Assembly: GCA_947044405.1 (NCBI GenBank)
Contig: CAMRHE010000054.1
Span: 4,665,501-4,729,500 of the forward strand
Length of the DNA: 64,000 nt
From: Leptodactylus fallax
Lineage: Eukaryota; Chordata; Amphibia; Anura; Leptodactylidae
Direction: 5' to 3'
Both the position numbers and the translations under genes were made by a program. This document shows, piece after piece, positions 46,401 to 57,411 of this stretch. The notes beneath the pieces are model-generated. The model saw nothing but the letters and a program-made list of their open reading frames with translations, ran no database searches and was not told the DNA's origin. How positions within the stretch are numbered: position 1 is the stretch's first letter; every line of letters starts with the position of its first letter.

Positions 46401-47702
46401 ATTTAAACCAAAGATGATGCTGAAGCGCTTCCTCCTGCATACAAAACAAACATTGGCACCAAATCCTTTATGTGTTCTCAATTGACTTAAATCAACCCTT
46501 GTCCACTTGAGAGACCACGGACGGGTCAACCATGTTACCACAGGATAAAGACCAGCTCTTGGAGGATGCAGGTGTGGTTGGGGAACTCCACAAGCTGCAC
46601 AGAATTTTCTCCAATCAGGGTTTTGTTGACCGCAATCTCTGCAGGTCCTTCTAGACTGCTGTTTGCTGGTGTTTTCTCTGGGTACTTAGGAGATTTGACT
46701 ACTTTTCGTTGCTCTTTCTGAATTACTTTTTCTGAATCACTTTCTTCAACTCCTTCTCCTTAGAATCACTTTCCTCTTTTTCCCTATTATTCTCACTATC
46801 AAAGCACTGATAATAGTACTTATTACCTCCTTCTGTCTCTCTACACCCTCCTTCCTGCACTTCCTCTGACACCTTCTGCCACATGCATTCTCCATCTATT
46901 AACCCGTGGTCTCTTAACCTCTATGTTGTCTCACTATCTTATCTCACTTTCTTGGTACCTCTTCATTGCATCAGCATCTTCTTTTACGTTAAACCAATCT
47001 CTGTAACTGGAACTTCTCTATTCGTGAATATTTTACACATATATATTACACAATATTATGTATATATTGTCATTGTACCTTACTTTTCCATTTAACCTTA
47101 GGCTAACACTTTTATCAAAATATTTTCCCTTTGGGCATAAATAGTTATCATACACAGGCTGCGGATCCCAGAGGCCCAAAGCCAAGTTTCACTTTGTAAT
47201 AATTGACATGTAACATTACTGGGTAACAGCATCATGTTCAGCTTGTGATTTTCTGCGTGCGCATCACATCAGATACAACGTCCTTGGAGCTACTTGGCAG
47301 TCAATTAATGTTTTGGTTATTCCCTGCAGAACATCTGCAGAGCGCTACAACAGAATACAGGAATACAATTCAAGCAGATAGCAGTTAATACTGACACCAA
47401 AATTACATATTACTATTTTTGTACAATTTTCAAATATTTCCCAAATCCCACCTTTTGTCATTACCACAGGTGTTCAAAACCCCTGAGTTGTACTTCAGGT
47501 TACCTTAAGGGCAAACTGCCAGACTTTAGAATTTTCTTCACTGGATTCCAACCAAAAGTTGAACCCCTGTGGAACATCACAATATCCTAGTTTCTTCTTT
47601 TTAGGGGACATTTCCTGAAAGCGGATTTAATTTTACAAAAAGCATAAAAGTTGAATCCTGGCATTGATATAAACAGAATGAATATTACAAATACAGGTTG
47701 AC

Positions 47703-47742
<40 letters not shown>

Positions 47743-48961
47743 CATAATCCAATAAACATCATACCGATGGTGGACAGTTTTTCTCTTTGCACTATATCAG
47801 ATTCTCTGAGTGTTTTGTTAAAGTAAGTAATATTTCATACAGAACTGGGAGATAAGATGGGTTATATTAAACAATAATACTGAGAAGGGTGATGTCTCCC
47901 TTCGAGCCTGAAGCCTGATTCTCGGAGTGAGGTGGGGGTGATTCATTATTTCCTGAACTATCACCCCTTATCCTATTCTATTGCTTCCTTCCTTCCATAT
48001 ATGCCTCTTTGCAACTTATTGTCCTGAATCAATCCCACATGATCTAATCTCCACTGATCCCAAAACTTGCTGTCTACCAACCCAGTTTTGTGTATTCCTG
48101 CTCTTTTTCATAATTTTCTTTACCTGTGCGGCTACTTCTTTCCCTTCCCCTATCTCTATTAGTTCACATGGGGTGTACCATATCTTAGATGGTCCCTTCC
48201 CCATCTTGGCTGGTAGCTAATCAGCCGATGAGTCTCTCACTCCTCTAGGGCAACCTTGAGACAATAGAGGGTCACTTATGACTACTTAGTGAGAACTCCC
48301 AGACAGACTCTTCTGTCTTCTATGAACTACTTGTGCAAGTTCAGGAGTAGTGCTCAGGGCAATGCCTCAATTGGCTTCCACAGGCTCAACTTTCTGCTTG
48401 TGTCCCCTTACCAAAACACTCCCAAATCACTACACGCACTTCTTCGCGCGAATTCTACTAAGTCCTTCGTGCTACTACTCAGGTCCCATTCGACCTTGAC
48501 CGTCCAGGCACGGCTGGAGGCTAGTGTTCCAAAACAAGGACTTTTCAATCACTCAGTGCTTCTTAGTTCCGAACCTTGTCCGCAACTCTAGGGGTTAAGA
48601 ATAGAGAACTCCTCCCCATTCTTTGCAGCCTCATGTATCTTATAACACAGGTAACATGCAAACATCAGTAGACAGGTAAGACAAAAAGCAAAGAAAACAA
48701 CCACATTTACAGGTGACATGTCCCTTTTAGGTTCTTCCGTACTATACAATTGGCATCGAGATGTCATATAAGCATGCAGCAGCTTACCTCACTCATCGAT
48801 ACAGAGAATAGACACACAGGAACCTCAGATATACTAATTGGCAAGATCAAAGGCTTACCTTCACAGTACTGTTTTTATCTATCTGAGGTCCTCTGGTCCC
48901 GTCCCCAAGTCGATCAGTGAGTGGGTCGGCACTCTATCGGCTGCACATCAGACAATCTCGA
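46401..48961 (-). pseudogene. Degraded leader and gag/protease region of the retrovirus
   Basis: Between the primer site and RT, 2.5 kb contain no long frame. The minus-strand frame 48204-48016 starts MGKGPSKIWYTPCELIEIGE, which could be a gag start because of the Gly at position 2, a possible myristoylation site. Near 46643-46590 a segment reads CRDCGQQNPDWRKFCAACG, a C-x2-C-x10-C-x2-C pattern that is not a retroviral CCHC knuckle. A (TA)n run lies at 47706-47737. The stretch is either badly decayed or partly replaced. Confidence 0.45.
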
Positions 48962-48983
48962 GGCCCCACGTCGTTGGGCGCCA
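48962..48983 (-). promoter_or_regulatory. Retroviral primer-binding site, tRNA-Lys-like with insertion
   Basis: Five bases after the 5' LTR the minus strand reads TGGCGCCCAACG, then ACG, then TGGGGC. Without the extra ACG it matches the site complementary to tRNA-Lys(1,2) known from several retroviruses. The three-base insertion duplicates the preceding ACG. Confidence 0.75.
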
Positions 48984-48988
48984 ATTTC

Positions 48989-49447
48989 TGTCGGGGGTTA
49001 ATCTCCCCCGGGATGGATGTCACCGTAAGCCTAATTAAATAGATAACTAGTTTCGAGCGCTCGGGAAACAAGACGTACACAGGTATCGTGTATGAACAGT
49101 TTCTACTTTATTGCGTAGTTCAATACAGTTTTAAAAGCAAGCTCAGTTACATAACAGTCATGTGATCAATATCCATATATGGTCTTTCCAGTTCCGTTAC
49201 CAGAGAATTTGTTCAGTTTCCCATCACCCCAAATGTTTTCTTTTCACCTTATCTGAATGTCCTCTTATCTTCCCTGAGAATACCAGTTCTGCTGAGAACA
49301 GCAGAACTGTTGATATCCTCCTCAGACTCTAAGTCTGTATTCTACCTGTAAACTATGCAGTCTTGTCTGCAGAACATTCCACCCTCTTGTGCTTTCTGTA
49401 TACTGTGACATAGAATATATAGTGCAAGTTATGTTTTAACCCTTACA
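48989..49447 (-). repeat. Retroviral 5' LTR
   Basis: 459 bp, the partner of the LTR at 41784-42242. Differences are AACTAG for AACCAG, one fewer G in the CTCGGGG run, a small change at AGAGAATTTG, AATACC for AACACC, and an extra TA in GAATATATAG. Confidence 0.95.
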
Positions 49448-50289
49448 CTTGTTTGGGCTAAAGAACACAAGGAATGGACATTAGACCTGTGGAAATCTGT
49501 GCTTTGGTCTGATGAGTCCAAATTTGAGATCTTTGTGCAGCGCAAAAAAGGTGAACGAATGGACTCTACATGCCTGGTTCCCACCGTGAAGCATGGAGGA
49601 GGAGGTGTGATGGTGTGGGGGTGCTTTGCTGGTGACACTGTTGGGGATTTATTCAAAATTGAAGGAATATTGAACCAGCATGGTTACCACAGCATCTTGC
49701 AGTGGCATGCTATTCCATCCGGTTTGCGTTTACAGTAGTTCGACCATCATTTATTTTTCAACAGGACAACGACCCCAAACACACCTCCAGACTGTGTAAG
49801 GGCTATTTGACAAAAGAAGGAGAGTGATGGGGTGCTACACCAGATGACCTGGCCTCCACAGTCACCAGACCTGGACCGCAGAGTGAAGGCAAAAGGGCCA
49901 ACAAGTGCTAAGCATCTCTGGGAACTCCTTCAAAATTGTTGGAAGAACATTTCAGGTGACTACCTCTTGAAGCTCATCAAGAGAATGCCAAGAGTGTGCA
50001 AAACAGTAATCAAAGCAAAATGTGGCTACTTTGAAGAACCTAGAATATAAGACATATTTTCATTTGTTTCACACTTTTTTGTTAAGTATATAATTCCACA
50101 TGTGTTAATTCATAGTTTTGATGCCTTCAGTGTGAATCTACAATTTTTATAGTCATGAAAATACAGAAAACTCTTGGAATGAGAAGGTGTGTCCAAACTT
50201 TTGGTCTGTACTGTATATGGCCCAGTAATGAGCCTGGGACCTACACCTGGGGCTGAAGCCTATTCCAGACCCGCCCTGGACCACACGTA

Positions 50290-50496
50290 CAGTGGGGAAA
50301 AAAGGTATTTAGTCAGCCACCAATTGTGCAAGTTCTCCCACTTAAAAAGATGAGAGAGGCCTGTAATTCACATCATAGGTAGACCTCAACTATGAGAAAC
50401 AAAATCAGAAAACATATTTAGAAAATCACATTGTCTGATTTTTTTAAGAATTTATTTGCAAATTATGGTGGAAAATAAGTATTTTTTTTCTCACTG
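50290..50496. mobile_element. Internally deleted Tc1-B (MITE)
   Basis: 207 bp beginning CAGTGGGGAAAAAAGGTATT and ending TTTTTCTCACTG, with TA on both sides (50288-50289 and 50497-50498). It is one whole inverted repeat of the Tc1-B type joined to the last few bases of the other, so nearly everything between was lost. It lies within the same host sequence as Tc1-A copy 3. Confidence 0.9.
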
Positions 50497-50498
50497 TA

Positions 50499-51240
50499 TG
50501 TCAGAAACCTGGGGCTGATATACAGTGACTCCAGCACTCTGCCTATCACCTTCTCACAATTGCTTATATTTTAATTATAATTGTGAGAATTATATTAAAT
50601 TAAATTAAATTGTGTAGTTTAAGACCTACAGTAGTAAAAAGTGGACTTGAATTTTATTTTGATAGGAATAAAATCTTGAGCTAAGCATGCACTCAGCCTT
50701 ATTTTATTTGCTGACATGTACTTTTTGCATAGGCATAGACACCTATTATAATCTATTCACCTAGTGTCTTATTTTGCCATTTTCAACTTTTTCTGTCTAC
50801 AAGTCTTTTTTTCTTTGCATTTTCAAAAGCGCTAACCCAGAATCACCTTTTAATTAATGACATTAGTATTTTTTGTGTACTATTTAACCCCTTCTCACAC
50901 CATGGTATAATAGTACATCATGAGAATGTGCGCTTTGATGCACCATGACGTACTATTACGTCATGGCGTTGTGACCGCGACATCTAAAGGTTTTCCCTAG
51001 TAACCTGGTACCTTTTTGACCCTGCCCCCCACACTGTCTACAGGTGAAGTCGTGATAATTTTTGAGCAGCCCGGGGCCTGTTCTGTGGACCCGGGTCTGT
51101 GATCTCCTCATCATGTCTTGAGCCTGCCTTTGCTAAGCCTGCTAACTTATGCATATGCATAGGTTGATGGCCTGTATTGGAGTTTATAACACTGAACCAG
51201 CGATCAGAAGATCGCTGGTTGATGTCCCCTATTGGGACAA
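50499..51240. other. AT-rich sequence, no gene seen
   Basis: No gene. It includes short ATTAAATTAAATTAAATT repeats near 50593 and a 21-base A run just after its right edge (51240-51260). Confidence 0.45.
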
Positions 51241-51419
51241 AAAAAAAAAAAAAAAAAAAAGTAAAAAAAAATGTTTAAAAATGTTTACAAGTATTAAAAA
51301 ATAAATACCCCCCCATAAAATGCCTCTTTTCACATAAATTATGTAAAAACAGTATAAAATAGCATACATTTGGTATCATCATATCTATAACAAACCTTGA
51401 AATACAACTAAACCATTGG

Positions 51420-51647
51420 ATAAAGTAGTAATAGAGGAAAAACGAGGGACACTTATTAATTGTAGTTTTCATAAAAAAACGTCATTTATACCAAAAAAGC
51501 AGCAATGCAGGAGAGAGGATCAGACTAGCATTTTTGGCAATGGTCATTGTTGCATTGCTGCTTTTACTGCTTTTTTGGAATAAAGAATGTTTGTTTATGA
51601 AAATTACAATTGGTGAGTGCCCTCATTTTTCCTCTATTACTACTTTG
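51420..51647. mobile_element. Palindromic MITE-like element
   Basis: Arms of about 95 bp are inverted copies: AAAGTAGTAATAGAGGAAAA, AATTGTAGTTTTCAT and CCAAAAAAGCAG on the left, with the complements at 51551-51647. A loop of about 40 bp separates them. The flanks belong to the old dispersed repeat. No target duplication was fixed. Confidence 0.8.
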
Positions 51648-51699
51648 TCATGCAATACGAGTTTGCTAGGGGAGAGCACCACTAAAAAATAAATATAGG

Positions 51700-52610
51700 G
51701 CTTCTCCTGAGTTGGATTTTTTTTATGCTAGAAGTCCTGATTTTTTTTCCATCTTGCCTCACAAAATATTGAATAAAAAGTGATCAAAAACTCATATATA
51801 GTCCAAAATGGTACCAATAAAAATCACAGCTTGTTCTGCAAAAAATAAGCTCTCAACCAGCTCATCAGTAGAAAAATAAAAATGTTACGCCCCTCAGAAG
51901 AGGGCAATGAAAAAACAATATATTTTTTTTCCCAAATGGATTTTTATTCTGCAAAATTAGTAGCACATAAAAAAAAACCTATATAAATTAGGATTTGCCA
52001 TAATCATACAGACCCATAAAATAAAGGTAAGAAAGGTAAGACATTATTTGTGTTGTATGGTGAAGGGAAAAATTTTTTAAATATTAAAAAGCAATGCCAG
52101 AATAGTTTTTTTTCAATCCCACCCAGAAAGAATGAATAAAATTTTGTCAATAAGTTATATAAACCCCACAATGGTTTCATTATAAAATGCATTTCATCAC
52201 CAAAAAGTATAAACCCTCGTATCACTACAACCCCAGAAAAATAAAAAAAAAATTAATCACTTGTAAAATACGACAACAAAAAATCTGCCAAATCTTTAGG
52301 ACAAAACTGGCTGTGATAGGAAGAGAATGTATAAGCTGTGCGAGCCTTTATCAGGACCAAACCCAGATTTAGAGCTTACGAGGGAAAAGACACGAGAAGT
52401 GACCCCCTTCCAGTCATAGGAGCTACTGGGAAAATAATAGGGAATTTGGTGTACCCAATGTACTTCGCTCAGCTTACATATTTACTTTTCACCATCTGCT
52501 GTGCATTCACGTCTAGGAAACTAATGCTCACTATGACTCTTAATACATTTTTTAGGGGTTTAGTTTTCAAAATAGGTTCACTCCCCAGGGTATTCTACTT
52601 ACTGGTACCT
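51700..52610 (-). repeat. Old dispersed repeat, reverse copy
   Basis: AAATATTGAATAAAAAGTGA (51762) and AATGGTACCAATAAAAATCA (51808), followed by GCAAAAAATAAGC, match, in reverse, the family at 33940-35030 and the segment at 7560-7635. The rest to 52610 is AT-rich with fragments of the same kind (CACCAAAAAGTATAAACC at 52199). Confidence 0.6.
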
Positions 52611-52902
52611 TAGGGGCTCTGCAAATATGACATGGCATCCAGATACATCTAAATCTGTGCTCCAATTAGCCACATAGCACTCCTTCACATCTGTGCCCTA
52701 CTGTTTGCCCACACTGCAGTTTATGCCCACATGTATGACATTGTTGCACCCAGAATAATGTACTTAATGTCATATGTGGTTATAAACTGCTGTTTGGGCA
52801 CACAGCCAGGCACAGAAGTGAAGGAGTTCTATTTGGTATTTGGAGCACAGATTTAAACGGTTTGGTTTTTGGATGCCATGCCACTTTTGCAGAGCTCCTT
52901 AG
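52611..52902. repeat. Long palindrome, 290 bp
   Basis: AGGGGCTCTGCAAATATGAC, then ATGGCATCCA on the left pairs with the complement at 52875-52902. Further pairs are AAATCTGTGCTCCAA, CTCCTTCAC, CTGTGCC and CAGTTTAT. The centre is near 52755. The whole has diverged but clearly mirrored arms, like a folded-back transposon relic. Confidence 0.85.
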
Positions 52903-54045
52903 ATGCAGCTAAAGTGGAATTCCCTAACATGTGACGCTATTTTGCAAACTACACCTCTCAAGGAATTTATCCAGGAGTGCAGTGAACCGCCAAGTGTTGC
53001 ATTCATTTGTTTTTCTGAAATGAATACGCAGCTGATGGTGAAAAGTGTAAATAGCATTTTTTCCAGAAATACACCATTTCAGTGCGCAATATGTTGTGTC
53101 CAACTTGTGTCAGAGACGAATGCTCCAAAAGGTTTTGTGCCCTGGGATAACCACTTAACAGTTTTTGAAGTGTGTGGTTCTGTTTACCATTTAAAGGAAT
53201 CATCATTTTTTTTCTACTTTTTAATAATTAAAAATAAATTGTGAGAGCTCAGTGGCCAGTATGATAGTTTAGGATTTTCCTAATATATGCAGCAATATTG
53301 AAAATGTAAAAAAAAAAAAATCCACTACAATTTGTAAGGTATTAAACTTAAAGCTTGAAAAAAGGTTAGGTTATTTTTTATGTCATAGCCTATGACTATC
53401 CTGTTTGTATCTGTCTGCGTTTCAAAGTGCATTTGGCTGCCAAGCCCTGCTGAGTGCCTCTGTCATCTCTTTATGTACATCCAAGGGTAACGGTGTGTAG
53501 TTTCAGGAGTACTGGCCTGAGTTGTAACATCACACAGGATAATCCTGCCCATCAATTTGTCACTGAAGACAGGAAGTGGAGGGAAGAGAAATACAGATGA
53601 AACCATGAGATCGATAAACCCCTTTAAAATAAAGCCATTATTAATATAACACTGAAAACCATCAGGCTCTGTTTGCCTCAAAGCAGAGCCTAATTTTTTT
53701 TAATCTTACACATGCTCAGTACATAATTGCTTAGTGCAGTTCACACAAGGTCACTTTAAAATTAAAATACACTCAATAGCCATTTGTAGGATTTTCCAAC
53801 ATAGAAGTGAGCTAAAGTAGTCATGGAAGAGTGCAAGTTCTTTCTTGGAAAATTCCTATCTGCATCTGATTAAGACCTATAATGCAGTCAACATGAACTA
53901 ATGATGTCAGCAAGGCAACTATCCTATATATAAGAAATTGAAATAAAGCTCTGGAAGATCATAATGAGAGGGCTACTACAAATATAAATTACTTTTATAT
54001 GTCTACTAAATGTACTGTAGAAATTGTGCACCTTCAAAAAATAAG
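52903..54045. other. Sequence without a recognised gene
   Basis: The part 52903-53250 looks like a continuation of the dispersed repeat around the palindrome. A possible TTAAAGGGG end at 53613-53624 (minus strand) has no convincing partner. No gene is seen; the frames at 52903-53244 and 53003-53206 overlap on opposite strands and lack motifs. Confidence 0.45.
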
Positions 54046-54050
54046 GTACC

Positions 54051-54898
54051 TGTGATGATTCCGCTTAAATATGGCTATAACTCAAAGCTGTATTTTGATC
54101 TCTGGGTATAATATCTCCTTTCTTACTTGCATCTATTCATAATGTGCGCAGCTATAAGCCTAGGTGTATAATGGCAGTAGTAGCAACATTGTAACAATGG
54201 GGCTTTGTATCCATCCCAGCAGGGCTCCATTGAATTCATACCCAGCCCTGAGTGATCAAAGAAACATGCATTGTGCAGGTAGATCAGACCTGGTTGATAA
54301 CACTGTATCATTCCACTTGGTCTCAGCTCTTTACAAAGAATCTGGACTTGAGTGCATTAATCAATCAGACTTGCTGTTGTTGATGACCTCATTCTGGGTG
54401 GTGTCATAAAGGGTATAAAAGGTGAGGTAAGAGGTCTGTGGGGGGAGATTGTGCTGGGACTACAAGAGAACACTATGAGGAGTTTTTAGAGACAGACCAC
54501 TGTGAAGAGCATGCAGGCTGGATTGTTGCCACATGCTGAGAAGCCTCCACTGGTTATTCACACATGACAGAGTATGTGTGAGTGTTGGACTATAGAGCCA
54601 CATCAAGGAGATGCGTGGTAAAGTAATTATTTCACCTTTATTCCCTTTTTATTTTATTGCACTGTATCTTGTAACTAGTAACTGTTAATGCTTGTATACA
54701 TCTGCATATCTGTTCTGAACTGCATGTTTTAGATGTTAATACCGACCCATTTAGGGGTTAATAAATATATAAAATTTAGAAAGCTTGTCTTGTATTTATC
54801 TTGTGGACCTGGCACTCACTGGCGGTGAGTGTGGTTTTTTATGAAAGAAGACTCAGGTGTGAACCAAAGCGGTGTTGGCGCACTGAGGATCTTTCACA
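54051..54898 (+). repeat. 5' LTR of element 1
   Basis: It begins TGTGATGATTCCGC and ends GATCTTTCACA. A TATAAAA box lies at 54414-54420 and AATAAA at 54760-54765, so U3, R and U5 can be recognised. It matches the 3' LTR at 57412-58262. Confidence 0.95.
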
Positions 54899-54899
54899 T

Positions 54900-54917
54900 T
54901 GGTGGCAGCGGTGGGAT
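54900..54917 (+). promoter_or_regulatory. Primer-binding site, tRNA-Leu
   Basis: TGGTGGCAGCGGTGGGAT, two bases after the LTR, is the exact complement of ATCCCACCGCTGCCACCA, the 3' end (with CCA) of a vertebrate tRNA-Leu as I know it. It primes minus-strand synthesis. Confidence 0.85.
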
Positions 54918-55036
54918 CTTAGGATAAACAGCGTGTGTTGGTGACCTTTATCACTCACATGCTGGGGATTGTAGTAATCCTATGAGACAAGCTCGGCATT
55001 AAAGCAAGCATTAAGATACAGTGAAAGTTTGATACA

Positions 55037-57401
55037 GTGCTGTTCCCCTCCCTTACTCTTTGTATTCTATCCTATCTTTTATTTGGCAAATACCAGTGGA
55101 TGGCTAGTGGGCTCAGAAGCAGAGCTCAAGAATTGCTGAACCAGGCTTTTGGAGATCCTGAGCGTATGGCTGAAATGGAGGCAGCCACAGCCATGCCGAG
55201 AATCGAGCAGAGTCCTGATTTTGGGGCTAGGCCAGGAAGTGCAGCAAGCAGCCCGGTCCCAAGGATTACTTCACCAGGAGAGACCAGTAACCCCAGCCTT
55301 GTAGGGGGAATGGTTTCATACTGGCAAATGGCCCTACAGCAAGTAGGCACCAGTGACCCTAACACATACCTGCAGGTGTTGTGCCGTTTTCTGGAAGTTG
55401 TAGAACAAGAACGACAGGCAGAGAGAGGAAGGCTGCTGAGCGACAGGCAGAGAGAGAGAGGAAGGCCGCTGAACGACAGGCTGCTGAGTGACAGGCAGAT
55501 CGTGAGGCAGCAGAACGGCAGGCTGAGCGGCAGTATCAGCTTGAGCTCAAAAGGATGGAGCTCTCCCAGCAGGCGCAAACTCCAACAACCCTGCACAGAC
55601 CCTCAAGTTGGAAGGAGAAGCCAGGCCGGAGGTCACCACAGCCGTCTGTCGTCAGGTCGGGTGAGACAAACTATGCCCCGGGTGGTCCCTCCCCTGTCCC
55701 AAGAACTCTGGGCACCCTAGTGACCTTCCCCAAACCCCAAGGGGAGGTGCGGCGGGGCCATGCCTGTAACCAGACAGGACATTTCAAGGAGGAGTGCCCC
55801 AACCGCCCTGAGAACTTCCCTGTTTCCCAAGCCACAGCAGGTGGCCCATCTGTGTATCTGGACTAGGGTGCAGAAAAAGGAATGCGGATTGTGGGACTAT
55901 TGACTGATTTGCCTGCTAATGTACTGTTGGGAACTGATTTAGGACCTATGATGTCCCAAAATGGGGTGGGGAGCACCCCAATTTACTGTGATAAACTGTC
56001 TATCATTAATGATGATAATGTGTCTGTCATATCTGCAGAGAGGGCCAGTAGCCCCCTCTCTGAGATACTTCCCATGGCAGTCAATGTAAATGCTAATGAG
56101 TTGCCTTCAGCTGAGAGCAGGGAAGATGCCAATGAGCTTCCTGCAACCCAGCTCAGCAAAAATGTTATTGATGCTTTGTTCACCCCCGTGCTAGGAGCCA
56201 ATGAGACCTTGTCTGTAGACACACCCATATCTGCGGGGGCGTCTCCCTCCCAGCTTGTCAATATGTCTACCACAAATCTCATTGAGGCCCGGTGTGAATT
56301 AACAATTGCTAATGAAGGTACTGTCAATGTAATTGCCAATGCTTGTTGTGAAAGTGTGCAGGGTAACTCTTCTGAGTCACTGGAAGCGACTTCTACTATT
56401 TCGCCCAGTGCATCCGATAAGCACCCAACTGCTGACCATGTACCAGGTGGTCAGGTAGGCTATGGGGATCTTATGGCCGATCCAGATGAGGGACGGACTG
56501 CTGGTAGTGCGGTGTTAGCCCGCAGCCAGATTGCTACAAGGGTGGAGGGCGTTCCGACCCTTGAACCGTTGCCTACACCACCTGGAGTCGGTGCTGAGAC
56601 CACCATGACTAGCCTCACCCCCTTGAAGCCGGAGGAGTCCGGCCGGTATGAGACATACACGTCTCTTCTGTCCAGTTCTATTCCAGGAGTGCCCATGGCC
56701 CAAGTGCAGATGGCATGGGGTACTGGAGGTGTGATCCAAGAAGGGGGTATGTCAAATGTATTACCTGTCAATGTATTGTGGGGGATGGTTTGGGGAAGCA
56801 TGATCTCAGTCATTTGCCCAAGGTATCACCATCACCCACCCAAGTACAGGAGGAACAGGGTCCAAACATACCTGTGCCAGAACCAGAGGTGCCCCTAGGT
56901 TTGGAAGCAGAGGGGGAGGTGCAGAATCCCCTAGAACTCTCCCAACTAGCGGCTAGTGTGAGAGAGACCCTGAGAGACCGCCGGAATGGGGTCTCTGAAC
57001 TGGTATCCCAAAGACCTGGGGTCATGAGTGTGGCTACACAGGATGCCAGCACTCAGAAAGCGGACCCAGAACAGGCAGGAGGTAGCCAAGTATATCAGGG
57101 CCTGAGCCTTAGAAGTGCCCCTAGTCAGACTAGAGAGCCAGAAGGGTCCAGCAGCTATGAAACATGCACCTCTCTTTTGTCTCACTCCAGCCAAGAGTTC
57201 AGAGATGCTGTCCAAGCTGACCCTAGTCTGGCCATATTGAAGGCGCGTGGCGCTCAACCACCCTCGCAGTCTGACAAGGCCCGAGTCTGCTGGGACCCCG
57301 AGGGAGGTGAGGGAGCCTTGGGGACAGAGCCTGAGAATCTGGAGGCAGAGGTGCTTTCAGAAGAGGGGCACAGGCCCCTACTTCCTACAAGCCCCATCTA
57401 A
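55037..57401 (+). pseudogene. gag-like gene and second long frame of element 1, frameshifted
   Basis: The first frame (from 55037) gives MLFPSLTLCILSYLLFG, then WMASGLRSRAQELLNQAFGD, a Pro/Ser linker and YWQMALQQVGTSDPNTYLQV, followed by a charged Arg/Glu/Gln coiled-coil-like segment that is expanded and out of frame here. The next frame has a zinc-knuckle-like HACNQTGHFKEECPN. After a stop (55864) the frame continues GLLTDLPANVLLGTDLG, which looks like the end of an aspartic-protease domain. Then comes about 430 residues rich in Ser, Thr, Glu and Pro with no domain I know, broken by a one-base loss in a G run near 56780 and ending with TAA at 57401. Confidence 0.75.
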
Positions 57402-57411
57402 AGGGGGAGGT
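57401..57411 (+). promoter_or_regulatory. Polypurine tract of element 1
   Basis: AAAGGGGGAGG lies immediately before the 3' LTR, where plus-strand DNA synthesis would be primed. It overlaps the stop of the second frame. Confidence 0.88.

Larger units (their letters stand above)
41784..49447 (-). mobile_element. Endogenous retrovirus, class I-like, full length but defective
   Basis: A 7664-bp provirus on the minus strand: LTRs of 459 bp at both ends, primer-binding site, degraded leader and gag region, pol, env and polypurine tract. It lies inside Tc1-A copy 3. The flanks share at least CTT (41781-41783 and 49448-49450) as a short target duplication. The two LTRs differ at about four bases and three small indels, so the insertion is recent, yet pol and env carry frameshifts and a deletion. 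The CX6CC env motif, the YVDD box and the GPF motif near the integrase end favour a gamma/epsilon-like (class I) relationship. Confidence 0.93.
41376..50050 (+). pseudogene. Tc1-A transposase, split by retrovirus
   Basis: The ATG at 41376 opens the gene. One extra A near 41457 and a lost base after LHGK (about 41732) break the frame, although 41434-41736 is open and shows the HTH region. After the retrovirus, 49499-49738 encodes VLWSDESKFEIF with a small deletion, then the GGGGVMVWGCF segment. The second Asp motif (QQDNDPKHT) follows in another frame near 49765. 49832-50050 gives WPPQSPDLD and the C-terminal end KLIKRMPRVCKTVIK, with a stop at 50048. The Glu region is altered. Confidence 0.9.
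40962..50213 (+). mobile_element. Tc1/mariner family A, copy 3, split by a retrovirus
   Basis: The left part (40962-41783) and right part (49448-50213) together form one Tc1-A element of about 1585 bp, with the family inverted repeats and TA at 40960-40961 and 50214-50215. Coding sequence stops at 41783 within the GNKQKRL region and resumes at 49448 at VWAKEHKEW, so nothing but the retrovirus separates them. Confidence 0.95.

Noticed and set aside
48289..48591. Plus-strand frame of 100 codons inside the retrovirus
   Set aside because: It lies antisense to the provirus in its degraded leader, with no motif.
53192..53626. Another TTAA MITE (TTAAAGGAATCATC to TTAAAGGGGTTTATC)
   Set aside because: The ends share only TTAAAGG and the arms do not pair further in.
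55126..55596. Antisense Ser/Leu-rich frames over the gag-like gene (also 55983-56339, 60157-60928 and 61324-61629)
   Set aside because: They mirror the coding strand of the LTR elements and have no domain of their own.
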